A stretch of 64,000 nucleotides of DNA from Halosaccharopolyspora lacisalsi (GTDB lineage Bacteria > Actinomycetota > Actinomycetes > Mycobacteriales > Pseudonocardiaceae). Position 1 is the stretch's first letter. Each line of letters opens with the position of its first letter. Positions 26,825 through 34,615 of the stretch are shown piece by piece. A model generated the notes under the pieces. The model did not search any database. It saw nothing but the letters and a program-made list of their open reading frames with translations, and was not told the DNA's origin. A program made the translations under genes and the position numbers. The stretch covers positions 1,178,001 to 1,242,000 of the forward strand of contig NZ_JACGWZ010000001.1 of the NCBI RefSeq assembly GCF_014137975.1. The letters are read 5' to 3'.

Positions 26825-27231
26825 CCTGCGTGGAGTGGTCACGAGCCGAGAGCGGCGTCGACCCCCCTTCGCCTACTGCTGCACCCGGGCGAGGTGCGGG
26901 TGGGCGTTTGGAAGGTCCGTGACAGAGGAAACGCGAGTGAGCATCACAGCTGGTCATAGCCTCTGAGGCGAACACTGGGCCAGCCTCCGACGGTGACTGA
27001 GCCCGCCCGGTGACCAGCGATGACGTTCAGTCCTTCCCAGCCCTTCTTCAAACCCCAACCTGTGTTCGTTCGGCTTTCGGGAACACCGCGCCCCCGTAGA
27101 TCGTTGACGGGACGAGGCGTGGTTGCTACTCCCCGTGCCCACGGAGGGACTGGCGAGTTTGCTCGGCCCGTGATCGGGGTAAAGCGGCGGCACGACTGAG
27201 GGCCTCATGTGGTCCGTGTACCGACCTGGCA
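26825..27231. other. no gene recognised
   Basis: Open frames are short and lack family signals. The right end contains the promoter region of the antitoxin-like gene. Confidence 0.4.
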
Positions 27232-27245
27232 AAGGAGGGGCCGAG

Positions 27246-27593
27246 ATGAGCATGATGGACAAGCTGAAGGGGCTCGTCGGCAAGAGCCCGGACAAGCTCA
27301 AGCAGGGGATCGACAAGGCGTCGACCTTCGCCGACGAGAAGACCGGCGGCAAGTACCACGACAAGATCAGCAAGGGTTCCGAGCAGGCCCGGAACTTCGT
27401 CGACAAGCAGGACTCGCAGTCCCAGGGCGGCCAAGAGGGGCAGCAAAGCCCCGGGCAGCAGGGGCCCAACCAGAGTGGCGACCAGTCCCAGGGCGGCCAA
27501 GAGGGGCAGCAAAGCCCCGGGCAGCAAAGCCCCGGGCAGCAGGGGCCCAACCAGAGTGACGACCAGTCCCAGGGCGGCCAGTCCCGCCAGTAA
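27246..27593 (+). CDS. MT0933-like antitoxin-family protein with Gln-rich repeats
   Basis: 115 residues. The N-terminal half, MSMMDKLKGLVGKSPDKLKQ followed by GIDKASTFADEKTGGKYHDKISKGSEQARNFVDK, matches the MT0933 (Rv0909-type) antitoxin family, small amphipathic helical proteins. The C-terminal half is low-complexity (Gln/Gly/Ser/Pro), built from repeated QSQGGQEGQQSPGQQ units. AAAGGAGG stands 7 nt before ATG 27246. No toxin gene is next to it. Outside mycobacteria this family is widespread and its antitoxin role is unproven. Confidence 0.78.
   Translation: MSMMDKLKGLVGKSPDKLKQGIDKASTFADEKTGGKYHDKISKGSEQARNFVDKQDSQSQGGQEGQQSPGQQGPNQSGDQSQGGQEGQQSPGQQSPGQQGPNQSDDQSQGGQSRQ
27417..27563 (+). 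repeat. in-frame tandem repeat, 66 and 81 bp
   Basis: Two copies of a unit starting CAGTCCCAGGGCGGCC. The second is 15 bp longer because AAAGCCCCGGGCAGC is duplicated inside it. All lengths are multiples of three, so the reading frame is kept. Confidence 0.85.
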
Positions 27594-28371
27594 CCAACCA
27601 CATCGGTAATCGACCTGGTACTCCTGAACGTGCCCCAGAGCGCGAAGTATGGCGTATGGCTGGTGAGGGCGCTGATGTCAGCAGCTACTGGGCTGGTGTC
27701 CCTGTTCGCGATCATCGGACTGGTAACTCGCTGAGCTGCGAGAACATGACACTTTGCGTGCTGGGCCAGTTTCGGGGTGTCGGTAAGGAAGCTGTCACCA
27801 GTCGCAGACGAGCGTCCCGGAGTGGGAATCGGATACGTCGGGAAGGGGTCGTGCTACTCGTTTTCGCTGGTCAGCAGTTCGGTCGACAGGACCGTGCGGC
27901 GTAGATCGTTCGTATCGAATGCGAACACCCGTCCGTAGCCGGTGCGTGCTCCGACAATCGTCGTGCAAATACTCGGGTTGACGTCATCGTCCTTACTGGC
28001 TGGCTTGGCTGTGCCCTACTGGCCAGCGAGGACGCCGAGGCGTGCTGTTATCGGAGCAGTAAGCAACCGGAATGCCAGGATATGTACCCGGTCCCGATGA
28101 CTATGCCGTCACCTTCCGTCGACCCCACGGCCCCTTTCGGGGTTACCTCGCCTGTCCTCTTCGGTCATACCGTCGTCATCGTCGGCGACCGAGTTGGGGC
28201 GGCTGGCTCGCAGTCACCAGTCGAAGGGCTGGCGGGCCTACCTGAACGGATCCGGCACACCGGTTCCTCACGTGGGCAGCGGACGAATCGCGGCCAGTCG
28301 TGAAAAAGCCGTGCTCGTCCTGTTGGCACACCGGGACGTCCGGAGCAGCTGACCCGCTGGTCGGATTCGTA
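27594..28371. other. no gene recognised
   Basis: About 780 bases without a convincing gene on either strand. Frames are short and of biased composition, and I see no transposase or tRNA. Confidence 0.4.
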
Positions 28372-29204
28372 TCAGGCTGTCGTGCCGTCGACTTCGTTGC
28401 GACTGGCTGTGATCAGTGTGGGGGTGCTGACTCCGTGTTGGGCACCGGCTTCGGCGAGGAACGCGGCCAGCCATCCTAGTGCGTCCAAGGACCAGCTGAC
28501 GAGAGTGCCGTGGACGGTAACTCGGTGACAAGGAGGTCCGTTCCATACCTGGTCGATGACGGGTGGTTTCATCCCCCCATTCTCGTCCTGGTCCGTTTCC
28601 GCGACTGAGTCGTCCGTGAATACGTGTTGTTGGAACTGCCGTAGCCACTGCAGCATCCCGGGTATTGCCGCACGGATGGTTGGGTCCTGTCCACTGTCCA
28701 GGGTGATCTGTACCGATGTTCTCCACGTTCCGGGGCAATCGGCGAACCAGCCAGCATCCTGCATCAGGGACATCACGGCGTTCTGATGGGGAGAACGGCT
28801 TGTTGTGGCGGCGCGATCCTGTATCGGCACCATGAGTTGTATCGCCCGCAGGTCCAGCGTGCCCATGCGCGCTAGCACATCACCGGCACACACGAGGAAC
28901 GGCTGCACCGATAACGGCTGCACCGATAACGGCTGGTCCGATGATGTCGGCCTGTTCCAGGACACCTGGAAATAGGCGACCCGTGGGGGTTCGATCCGGA
29001 ATCAGGGCCGTGCCCTGCTTCGTTCATGCCCCACAGGCCGCTGGTTGGGCTCTCCACGGCGTCAGCGAGCCAGCCCATCGCCGAGGAACGTGCGACGAAC
29101 AGGCTGTAAGCGTCCGACGAATCGGTGGTGGGACTCCGCCAGGGGTGCCAGGTCATCCCCCCGTGCAACGCCGCGACCATGGTGCTGGCAGCCCTGATGT
29201 TCAC
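28372..29204 (-). pseudogene. hypothetical protein split by a frameshift
   Basis: From ATG 29204 the minus strand reads MNIRAASTMVAALHGGMTWH then PWRSPTTDSSDAYSLFVARSSAMGWLADAVESP. Near 28975 the protein-like signal moves to another frame, SWNRPTSSDQPLSVQPLSVQ then PFLVCAGDVLARMGTLDLRAIQLMVPIQDRAA, and runs to 28372. The first part ends in GHGPDSGSNPHGSP, so one gene with a frameshift is more likely than two. A 15-bp tandem duplication at 28901-28930 encodes QPLSV twice. No family recognised. Confidence 0.5.
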
Positions 29205-29219
29205 TGTGTTCCTCTCACG

Positions 29220-29729
29220 TTATCGCCTGCAGCAAATGTCCTGTGGTGGTGTGACGAGTTTGCCCGGGTCGTCGACCAAACCGACCAAATCCACATCGAT
29301 GACGCTACGCCAGCCTGTCAGCTTACTGAGCCTGCAGCTCATGCGCCCGGTCGCGCGATTACCGGCACCACCACCGGGGATCACTGTGGCCCTGCCCGGT
29401 CTCCCCATGTTTCTCCAGACATCGTCGCTGTAATACTGCTGCAATTGCACTGTCACGCGCGCCGTCGTGGTGGGGAAATTGCCATTAGTCCACCATCCAT
29501 GTCCGGACGCTTCAAAAGCGGTAGAGGAAACGTGGACGTAGTCACCCTTATTCTTGAAGAGACAGGGCGCCAAAGGCGCCGGAGTGCCGGACGGAGATCC
29601 CGTGTTCTCCGAACTCGCCACACCCTCCGGGGGGGGGGCAGGCGCGGGGGCGAGAGCAGGCGCGGGAGATTGCTCTTCCGGAGTCGCAAGCGCCAAATCT
29701 TGTGTCGTCCCGAGCAATGCCACACTCAT
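29220..29729 (-). CDS. secreted hypothetical protein
   Basis: A frame of 169 residues. It opens MSVALLGTTQDLALATPEEQ, the end of a signal-peptide-like stretch. The codons just upstream (ASIAAGL) continue that signal but are cut by a TAA, so the true N-terminus may be damaged. A Pro/Ala linker (SPAPALAPAPAPPP) is followed by a compact domain: CLFKNKGDYVHVSSTAFEAS, GHGWWTNGNFPTTTARVTVQ, LQQYYSDDVWRNMG, and CRLSKLTGWRSVIDVDLVGLVDDP. The DYVHVS...GHGWW...V..LQ...D..W pattern looks like a small extracellular beta-domain. No known family. Confidence 0.5.
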   Translation of the reverse strand: MSVALLGTTQDLALATPEEQSPAPALAPAPAPPPEGVASSENTGSPSGTPAPLAPCLFKNKGDYVHVSSTAFEASGHGWWTNGNFPTTTARVTVQLQQYYSDDVWRNMGRPGRATVIPGGGAGNRATGRMSCRLSKLTGWRSVIDVDLVGLVDDPGKLVTPPQDICCRR

Positions 29730-29778
29730 GAGTCCTGCTGCGATGGAGGCTTACGTGGTAAGCGACGCGTGATCGTTC

Positions 29779-30051
29779 CTAAAACGGGTGGTGACAGTAT
29801 TGGCAGTCCCAGTTGATCGACTCCTGTCTCAATGGGAGATCAACGATAACACCACACGAACACCGCCAAGTAGGCGAATATTGGTGACTATTCAACTGTC
29901 CCCGGATGGAGTAGCGTGCCTGCCCGATAGGGCGCTGGGAAGCACTTTCACTCGGCGACGCTTCACGTCGCCACCGAATACCGCCACATCTCATGTCCGA
30001 TTTTTCCACTTGAGAACAAGTGATATCATTTTCTCCTGATCGCCGCAACAA
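29779..30051 (-). CDS. possible small zinc-ribbon protein
   Basis: The C-terminal end of this frame, RYSIRGQLNSHQYSPTWRCS then CGVIVDLPLRQESINWDCQYCHHPF, has a C-x-C(G)...W-x-C-x-x-C arrangement like a zinc ribbon. The N-terminal part is not protein-like; a start near 29994 would give about 71 residues. No good ribosome binding site is visible, so this may be a remnant. Confidence 0.3.
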   Translation of the reverse strand: MLRRSGENDITCSQVEKSDMRCGGIRWRREASPSESASQRPIGQARYSIRGQLNSHQYSPTWRCSCGVIVDLPLRQESINWDCQYCHHPF

Positions 30052-30125
30052 GTCACATGATTACCAATCTGGGCAAACTCCCAGAATTGGATAGCTGAAT
30101 AGCTATGAATATTTTTCATATCATG
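29990..30125. other. AT-rich island
   Basis: A conspicuously AT-rich patch (for example TATCATTTTCTCC, GAATATTTTTCATATC) in otherwise very GC-rich DNA. It borders the truncated end of the LanB remnant. It may be foreign sequence or the scar of the event that removed the rest of that gene. Confidence 0.6.
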
Positions 30126-30988
30126 CTCTTGGGTCGTGCCCAGGGCCAGCAAGGCCGGCGTACTCATCTCGCGCGTGTTCACTCGGTGCCTCGTTGTGGG
30201 CATCGATGTCGCGGTGGACCTGGTCGAGCTGTCGTATCAGCGGCGCGACCGGAAGAGCTTCGACGTTGGTCTCTCGGAGCCGGTCGAGCACATGCCCCGA
30301 GGGGTCGGTGACCGTGCTCGGCGCGCGCAGGGAGGTGACCAGGAACCCGTGCTGTACCAGGGAAGTCACGGGTCACCGGCCTGCGGAAAAGCATGGCCCA
30401 GCTTGTCGGTCAGCACGCGGAACTGGACCGGTGACCGGGTTTCGCGGCGGACGGTGCGCACCGCGCTGCTCTCGCGGACGCTGGTCGCATTGTGGTCGGG
30501 GATTTCCAACCGCCCACTGCGGGATTCGGCCATGTCGGTGAAGACCACATCAAGCCGGGCCAGCAGCTCCGGGCAGCCTTCGAGCTGCTGAATCACCCCG
30601 TGGAGCCAGCCCATGTCAGCACGCACGACGGGAACGTGCTGCTCTGCCCGCTGAACGCTGCTCACCGGACCGACGGTGACCGGGGCGACTCCGGCGAACG
30701 TGCCGAACGGCGTGGACCGCCCGGCAGCGCGCAGCGCACCACCGCCAGGGTCACGCGTTGAACGTCCCGGGCCGGGGAAGGATCACCGGTCAGGATCGCT
30801 TCGACCCGCCCGGCGAGGACCGGGCTCGCGTGCCGAATGGGCATCGCCAACCCCGGCAGGGACCAGGCCTCGCTCAGCCAAGTGCGGCAGTCCTGGGCGT
30901 CAGTGGGATCCGGCCACCAACTGGGCTCGACGGTCTCCGCTGTTGCTCGCAGCAGCCCGGTGCCGTGGTGCTGGTAGTCCACGGGCAT
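30121..30988 (-). pseudogene. class I lanthipeptide dehydratase (LanB), N-terminal part, broken
   Basis: The gene that should follow the lanthipeptide precursor. From ATG 30988, with GGAAGG upstream, it reads MPVDYQHHGTGLLRATAETV, WPDPTDAQDCRTWLSEAWSL and MPIRHASPVLAGRVEAILTG, the opening of the LanB glutamylation domain. Near 30735 the frame shifts and continues ALRAAGRSTPFGTFAGVAPV (the hallmark TPFG-x-F-x-G), then VRADMGWLHGVIQQLEGCPE and VFTDMAESRSGRLEIPD to 30366. A third frame gives LVQHGFLVTSLRAPSTVTDP and LIRQLDQVHRDIDAHNEAP, then stops. Full LanB proteins approach 1000 residues; about 280 remain, so it cannot dehydrate a precursor. Confidence 0.82.
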
Positions 30989-31012
30989 TGCGCACACCTT
31001 CCAGGGGTAGGG

Positions 31013-31044
31013 CCCGGGGGCCGGGCCTTGGCCCGGCCCCCGGG
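31013..31044 (-). terminator. long GC hairpin between precursor and lanB
   Basis: Perfect 15-bp stem CCCGGGGGCCGGGCC / GGCCCGGCCCCCGGG with a 2-nt centre, 6 nt after the precursor stop. Such partial terminators often set a high precursor-to-enzyme ratio in lanthipeptide operons. Confidence 0.6.
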
Positions 31045-31049
31045 GGTGA

Positions 31050-31202
31050 TCAGTGCGACGAGTTGCAGGCCGAGATCTCACACGTGTGCCCGCAGCCGTC
31101 GTCCGTCTGACGCGGTGGTCCCGCGTTCCGGATCGGGTCCGTCGTGACCCGCACATCCAGGTCGAAGACGTCCACCGGCTCCTTCGAGACGGCAGTGGTC
31201 AT
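31050..31202 (-). CDS. FxLD-type class I lanthipeptide precursor
   Basis: A 50-residue peptide too short to stand out among neighbouring frames. GGAGGTGA lies 5 bases from its ATG at 31202. The leader begins MTTAVSKEPVDVFDLDVRVT and contains F13-D-L15-D16, the FxLD leader signature. The core is TDDGCGHTCEISACNSSH, with Cys37, Cys41 and Cys46 plus Thr40, Ser44, Ser48 and Ser49 as possible dehydration sites. FxLD precursors are modified by a LanB-type dehydratase and a cyclase to form (methyl)lanthionine rings, often with a dedicated methyltransferase. Here the adjacent lanB is broken and no cyclase or methyltransferase is in the window, so the peptide is orphaned or modified in trans. Confidence 0.82.
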   Translation of the reverse strand: MTTAVSKEPVDVFDLDVRVTTDPIRNAGPPRQTDDGCGHTCEISACNSSH

Positions 31203-31408
31203 GAGTCACCTCCTTTCGAGACGCGGAGTCGCGACGGGGCCACAGGTGCTGTGGTCCCGTACTGCGGAGCCGGGACAGCTCCACAGAGTCTTCTTGGCCT
31301 GGACTTCATCCGGACTTTTTGGTTGGAAGCCCGCCCCGGCCATGCCGTTGGGACAGGGGCGGGCGTGGTCCGGTGTCGGTCGGGGGACAGGCGGCACCGG
31401 ACCGAGTT

Positions 31409-31555
31409 CTACGTGCGTCGGCGGTGCGCTCCTCCGCGTCCGCGCAACGGCACACCTGACTCGGTGAGCACGCGGTGCACGAAGCCGTAGGAGCGGCCGG
31501 TGGACTCGGCCAGACGGCGAATGCTGGCCCCGTCGGCGTATCGGAGTGCCAAGTC
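31409..31555 (-). pseudogene. small helix-turn-helix protein, C-terminal remnant
   Basis: Minus-strand fragment CAADLALRYADGASIRRLAE then STGRSYGFVHRVLTESGVPLRGRGGAHRRRT. It matches the widespread small actinobacterial helix-turn-helix proteins ('GASIRxLAESTGRSYGFVHRxLTESGVxLRGRGG'). The N-terminus is missing; at about 31560 it meets a DUF5753 remnant in opposite orientation, so a rearrangement joined two broken regulator genes. Confidence 0.68.
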
Positions 31556-31570
31556 GGCGGCGCATCGGTC

Positions 31571-31876
31571 ATGCGCGAGCAGCTGGAACTTCTTCGGGAA
31601 CTGGCCGATCTCCAACACGTCACGCTGCAGGTCCTGCCGTTCAGCACGGGCACTCACGCCTCGATGGGGACCTCGTTCACGATCCTGCGGTTGCACAGCA
31701 ACGGCAAGCGCACCGTGTACGTGGAAGACCTCACCAGCGCGGACCACCTGGGTCGACCGCATCACCTGGACACGTATACCCGGGTCTACGACCGACTGCG
31801 CATGGCTGCGCTCGGCTTGAACGAGTCGCAGTCCGTACTGACGCAGGTCATAGACGAACTCGGCACTGGAAGGTAA
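31571..31876 (+). pseudogene. XRE-type regulator, DUF5753 domain remnant
   Basis: Plus-strand fragment MREQLELLRELADLQHVTLQ, VLPFSTGTHASMGTSFTILR, TVYVEDLTSADHLG, YTRVYDRLRMAALGLNESQS. This is the C-terminal half of the DUF5753 domain of actinomycete XRE regulators. The DNA-binding N-terminus is gone. The TAA at 31874 overlaps the position where the following DUF397 gene should start, the usual arrangement of such pairs. Confidence 0.78.
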
Positions 31877-32085
31877 GGACGTCAACCCCCGATCTCACCG
31901 GAGCTCGGTGGCGCGAGCCCACCCGTAGTAACGGCAGCGGTGCGTGCGTTGAAGTGGGGATCGTGCCTTCCGCTACTGGCGTGCGTGACACCAAGCTCGG
32001 CGAGGTCAGCCCCGTACTGGCGTTCACACGCACTCAGTGGAGCAGCTTCCTCCAACGCGTCCAGGACGGATGCCTCGACGTCTGA
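31876..32085 (+). pseudogene. DUF397 protein lacking its start codon
   Basis: The frame reads TSTPDLTGARWREPTRSNGS, GACVEVGIVPSATGVRDTK and VLAFTRTQWSSFLQRVQDGC, a complete DUF397 domain. DUF397 proteins act as small partners of DUF5753 regulators. The expected start overlaps the upstream stop as TAATG, but the sequence is TAAGG (ATG to AGG at 31876-31878). No other start in frame gives a full protein. Confidence 0.65.
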
Positions 32086-32231
32086 TCCGATCATGACTAT
32101 CGAGGCTTCGTCCGAGTGCAGCTTCGGACTGAGTCTCGCTCCAGATCACCTGAACAGGTGCTGCAGAGTAGCCGTGAGCTTGCGGAGGCTTCCTCCTCGT
32201 CGGAGCCGCACTCGAGGTGAGGGAGCACGGT

Positions 32232-32442
32232 ATGCCCGTTCCAGCAGACTTCGTCCAGGCAACCTGGCGTAGGTCAAGCCGAAGCGGCAACACCGGTAAC
32301 TGCGTCGAGGTCGCCGAGCTCCCGGCCGGTGTCCGTGTCGTTCGCGACACAAGGACCGCGACGGTGGTGTCCTCGCGGTGGAGGGCACCGCGTGGTCGGC
32401 CTTCACCGGCGTGATCAAGGACGGTCGTCTCGACGGCTGATC
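32232..32442 (+). pseudogene. DUF397 protein, frameshifted
   Basis: A second DUF397 gene from ATG 32232: MPVPADFVQATWRRSSRSGN then TGNCVEVAELPAGVRVVRDT. A small indel near 32346 moves the rest (KDRDGGVLAVEGTAWSAFTGVIKDGRLDG) to another frame, ending at TGA 32440. The domain is otherwise full length. A terminator follows at 32458. Confidence 0.75.
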
Positions 32443-32457
32443 TGTCCGGATGCACGG

Positions 32458-32497
32458 GAAGCCCCACCTGGAACCGCTGCGGATCGGGTGGGGCTTC
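32458..32497 (+). terminator. rho-independent-type terminator
   Basis: Stem GAAGCCCCACC / GGTGGGGCTTC (11 bp) with an 18-nt loop followed by GTGTTG, 15 nt after the DUF397 stop. Confidence 0.7.
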
Positions 32498-32640
32498 GTG
32501 TTGACTGCGGTAGGTGCCGGGTGGTCTCCATAATGGTGCTGCGCGGTTATCAGGACGCGGAGGTGCGGGCACGTTCGAAAGCCGAGCGCCCGGGGCGGGT
32601 GCTCGGAAACCGTGAGCCACCCGAGGAAAGGTGAGGGTTG

Positions 32641-32832
32641 ATGCGAGTCAGCGTGGACAACGACATCTGTGATGCGCGCGGCCAGTGCAACGTGGTCGAT
32701 CCGGAGCTGTTCACCCTCGATGAGGACGGGTACAGCGACATCGGTCAGGGCAAGCAGGTCCCTGCTGGGAAGGAAGATATCGCGGAGCAGGGCGTGGAGA
32801 TCTGCCCCGTGCAGGCGCTGTACACCGACTGA
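32641..32832 (+). CDS. 3Fe-4S ferredoxin
   Basis: A 63-residue soluble ferredoxin of the type that serves cytochrome P450s in actinomycetes. It has Cys10, Cys16 and Cys55-Pro56 (DNDICDARGQC ... EICPVQAL), and the second-position ligand of a 4Fe-4S cluster is absent, hence 3Fe-4S. Start at ATG 32641 with GGTGAGG upstream. No P450 gene is beside it, so its partner lies elsewhere or was lost from this region. Confidence 0.88.
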   Translation: MRVSVDNDICDARGQCNVVDPELFTLDEDGYSDIGQGKQVPAGKEDIAEQGVEICPVQALYTD

Positions 32833-32864
32833 CCCGGCCACCGCCCGACTTCGAGGGCCTTCTT

Positions 32865-33761
32865 TCAGATGGTGAGGGTGATGGGGCCGCCGGCGGATTC
32901 GAGCATGGCTCCGGCGGCGGTGATGATGTCGAAGTCGTGGCCGTGGGTCTCGGCGTGGGCGCGGCGGAGGTTGACGGCGTGCCGTTCGGCGTCGTGCCAG
33001 GTCGCCCAGCTTTCGCGGGCCTGGGCTTCGAGGGCGTCGAAGTCGGGATTTTCGGTGGTGCCGACGGCTTCGAGCAGCCAGCGCAGGTAGTCGCGCAGTT
33101 CGGCCAGTGCCGTGTCCTGAGCAGTGATCACGGGGCCGTGGCCGGGGACGAGCTGGGTGGCCTGGAAGTTCTCCAGCCAGTCCAGGGCTTCCACCCACCC
33201 GCTGATGGAGCCGTGCATGGCCAGGGGGGTGACGCCGTGGAAGGCCAGGTCTCCGGTGAACAGCACCTCGTCGTCGGGCTGCCAGACCACGAGGTCGCCG
33301 TTGGTGTGGGCGTGGGTGGGTACGGGGTGGATCTCGACGGTGGTGCCACCGAGGTCCCAGGAGGTGGACTCGGTGAGGGTCTCCAGCTGCTCGGGTGGGG
33401 TGATCTCGCCCCAGCTGGTGCAGTCGAACAGTTCCGGGTAGGTGTGCGGGCCGGTGGCGATGTCGGCGGCGGCCGCGGCGGTGGCCAGCACGTCACCGCC
33501 GGAGGCGGTCACGAGTCCGGCTCCGTGGGCGTGGTCGCCGTGGGCGTGGGTGAGCACCGCTGAGACGGGGACGTGCGGGTGGGCAGCTTGGGCCTGTTGC
33601 AGCAGGTGCCGGGAGCGGGCCTCGGTGGCGCAGGTGTCGACCAGCACCGTCCGTTCGGTGCCGGTGATCCACCCGGCGTTGTTGAGGAACCACCCACCGG
33701 GGAGCTGGAGGTAGGCGGTCGCGGTGGCCCCGAGCGGGGTGACGAGCGGATCGGCGGGCAC
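32865..33761 (-). CDS. MBL-fold metallo-hydrolase
   Basis: A 298-residue metallo-beta-lactamase-fold hydrolase with the zinc motif THAHGDHAHG (His72, His74, Asp76, His77). Further ligands are in VPTHAHTNGD (about 150), FTGDLAFHG (about 167) and LVPGHGPV (about 207). The substrate is unknown; members act on thioesters, esters or lactones. GGGAGG precedes the GTG start at 33761. The gene looks intact. Confidence 0.88.
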   Translation of the reverse strand: MPADPLVTPLGATATAYLQLPGGWFLNNAGWITGTERTVLVDTCATEARSRHLLQQAQAAHPHVPVSAVLTHAHGDHAHGAGLVTASGGDVLATAAAAADIATGPHTYPELFDCTSWGEITPPEQLETLTESTSWDLGGTTVEIHPVPTHAHTNGDLVVWQPDDEVLFTGDLAFHGVTPLAMHGSISGWVEALDWLENFQATQLVPGHGPVITAQDTALAELRDYLRWLLEAVGTTENPDFDALEAQARESWATWHDAERHAVNLRRAHAETHGHDFDIITAAGAMLESAGGPITLTI

Positions 33762-33959
33762 GCGGAGTTCCTCCCTCGGGATTAGTGCTGGGCCGGCTGC
33801 ATCCGATACAGCACGTGGTGCGGAGTGTCGGCATCCGAGAGCCTGACGCCGGCACCGCTGACCGTCAACGCCCGCCAGCTTCCGGAAGCCGCGGCGAACC
33901 TCACCCGCACCGGCTCGGCCGCCGAAGAGGGCTGGGACAGAGAGGAACTCCTGCGTTCC

Positions 33960-34075
33960 CGGAGCGCCGCCCGTTGACGGCGACGGTGCAGGTGACCACG
34001 GGGTTGCCGCTGCGGCTGTGGCGCACCTCGGGGTCCTTGGTCAGGTTGCCGTGGATGGTGCTCTCCGTTCATGGC
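33960..34075 (-). pseudogene. single-stranded DNA-binding protein, N-terminal remnant
   Basis: The minus strand contains STIHGNLTKDPEVRHSRSGN then PVVTCTVAVNGRRSG, the first strands of the SSB OB-fold ('xTxxGNLTxDPExRxTxxGxxVxxFxVAVN'). The ATG is out of frame by a small indel and the rest of the fold (the W..V.....A....Y...G part) is absent. SSB copies like this travel on plasmids and phages. Confidence 0.68.
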
Positions 34076-34225
34076 TGGCACTCCTGTGGGCTCGGATGAT
34101 CGCGCTGGCTTCGGTGGTCAGGTGCTCGGTCGAGTCGTCCTCAACGTCCCCCGCCTGGCGGTACCGTGCGGGAATCCCTACCGGTTGCACTGTTTGTGGG
34201 GATTTGACCACGGAAGGTGTTCGCG

Positions 34226-34558
34226 GTGGCCGCAGCGTCTCCACGCCGCCCACAGGCCGAGCAGCACCGCCGGGAGTGGCTGCACACGATCGCCCAGCAG
34301 TTGGCTCGCCGCCAGGGGTGCTCGGCTCGACCAGTGCTGCACGTCGAGTCCTGGCTGGAGAGCGATCCACGGGTGCGCCGTGACGAGATCGTGGTGACCT
34401 GGACGGCGGCCGAGGCCGGACTCGTCCGCTGGGCTCTGCGCGAGCAGCTGTCCCCGGAGCGGGTGTTTGCCGCTGCGCCCCGCGTGCGCTACGGTCCGAC
34501 CGCCCACCGACCTGAGGACATTCCCGGCCCTCGCGGTGGTTCTCCGCCCGAGTCATGA
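34226..34558 (+). CDS. hypothetical protein
   Basis: About 110 residues from GTG 34226, with GGAAGG 8 nt upstream. It reads VAAASPRRPQAEQHRREWLH, then HTIAQQLARRQGCSARPVLHVESWLESDPRVRRDEIVVTWTAAEAGLVRWALREQL. The regular composition supports coding, but I recognise no family. It sits among plasmid-type genes. Confidence 0.5.
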   Translation: MAAASPRRPQAEQHRREWLHTIAQQLARRQGCSARPVLHVESWLESDPRVRRDEIVVTWTAAEAGLVRWALREQLSPERVFAAAPRVRYGPTAHRPEDIPGPRGGSPPES

Positions 34559-34615
34559 CCGTTCCGGCTACCGTCGGGCGCACCGGTGCTGGTGGTGTCG
34601 TGGCGGCCGGCCGAG

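Noticed and set aside
27367-27603. A minus-strand frame made of repeated GWAPAARGFAA units
   Set aside because: It is the reverse complement of the repeated Gln-rich coding tail on the plus strand and has no start signal.
28082-28303. A plus-strand frame starting MYPVPMTMPSPS
   Set aside because: Low-complexity composition, no start signal, no similarity to a known fold.
29991-30203. A 42-71 residue gene in the AT-rich island (MKNIHSYSAIQFWEFAQIGN)
   Set aside because: No ribosome binding site, base composition unlike neighbouring genes, and no recognisable family.
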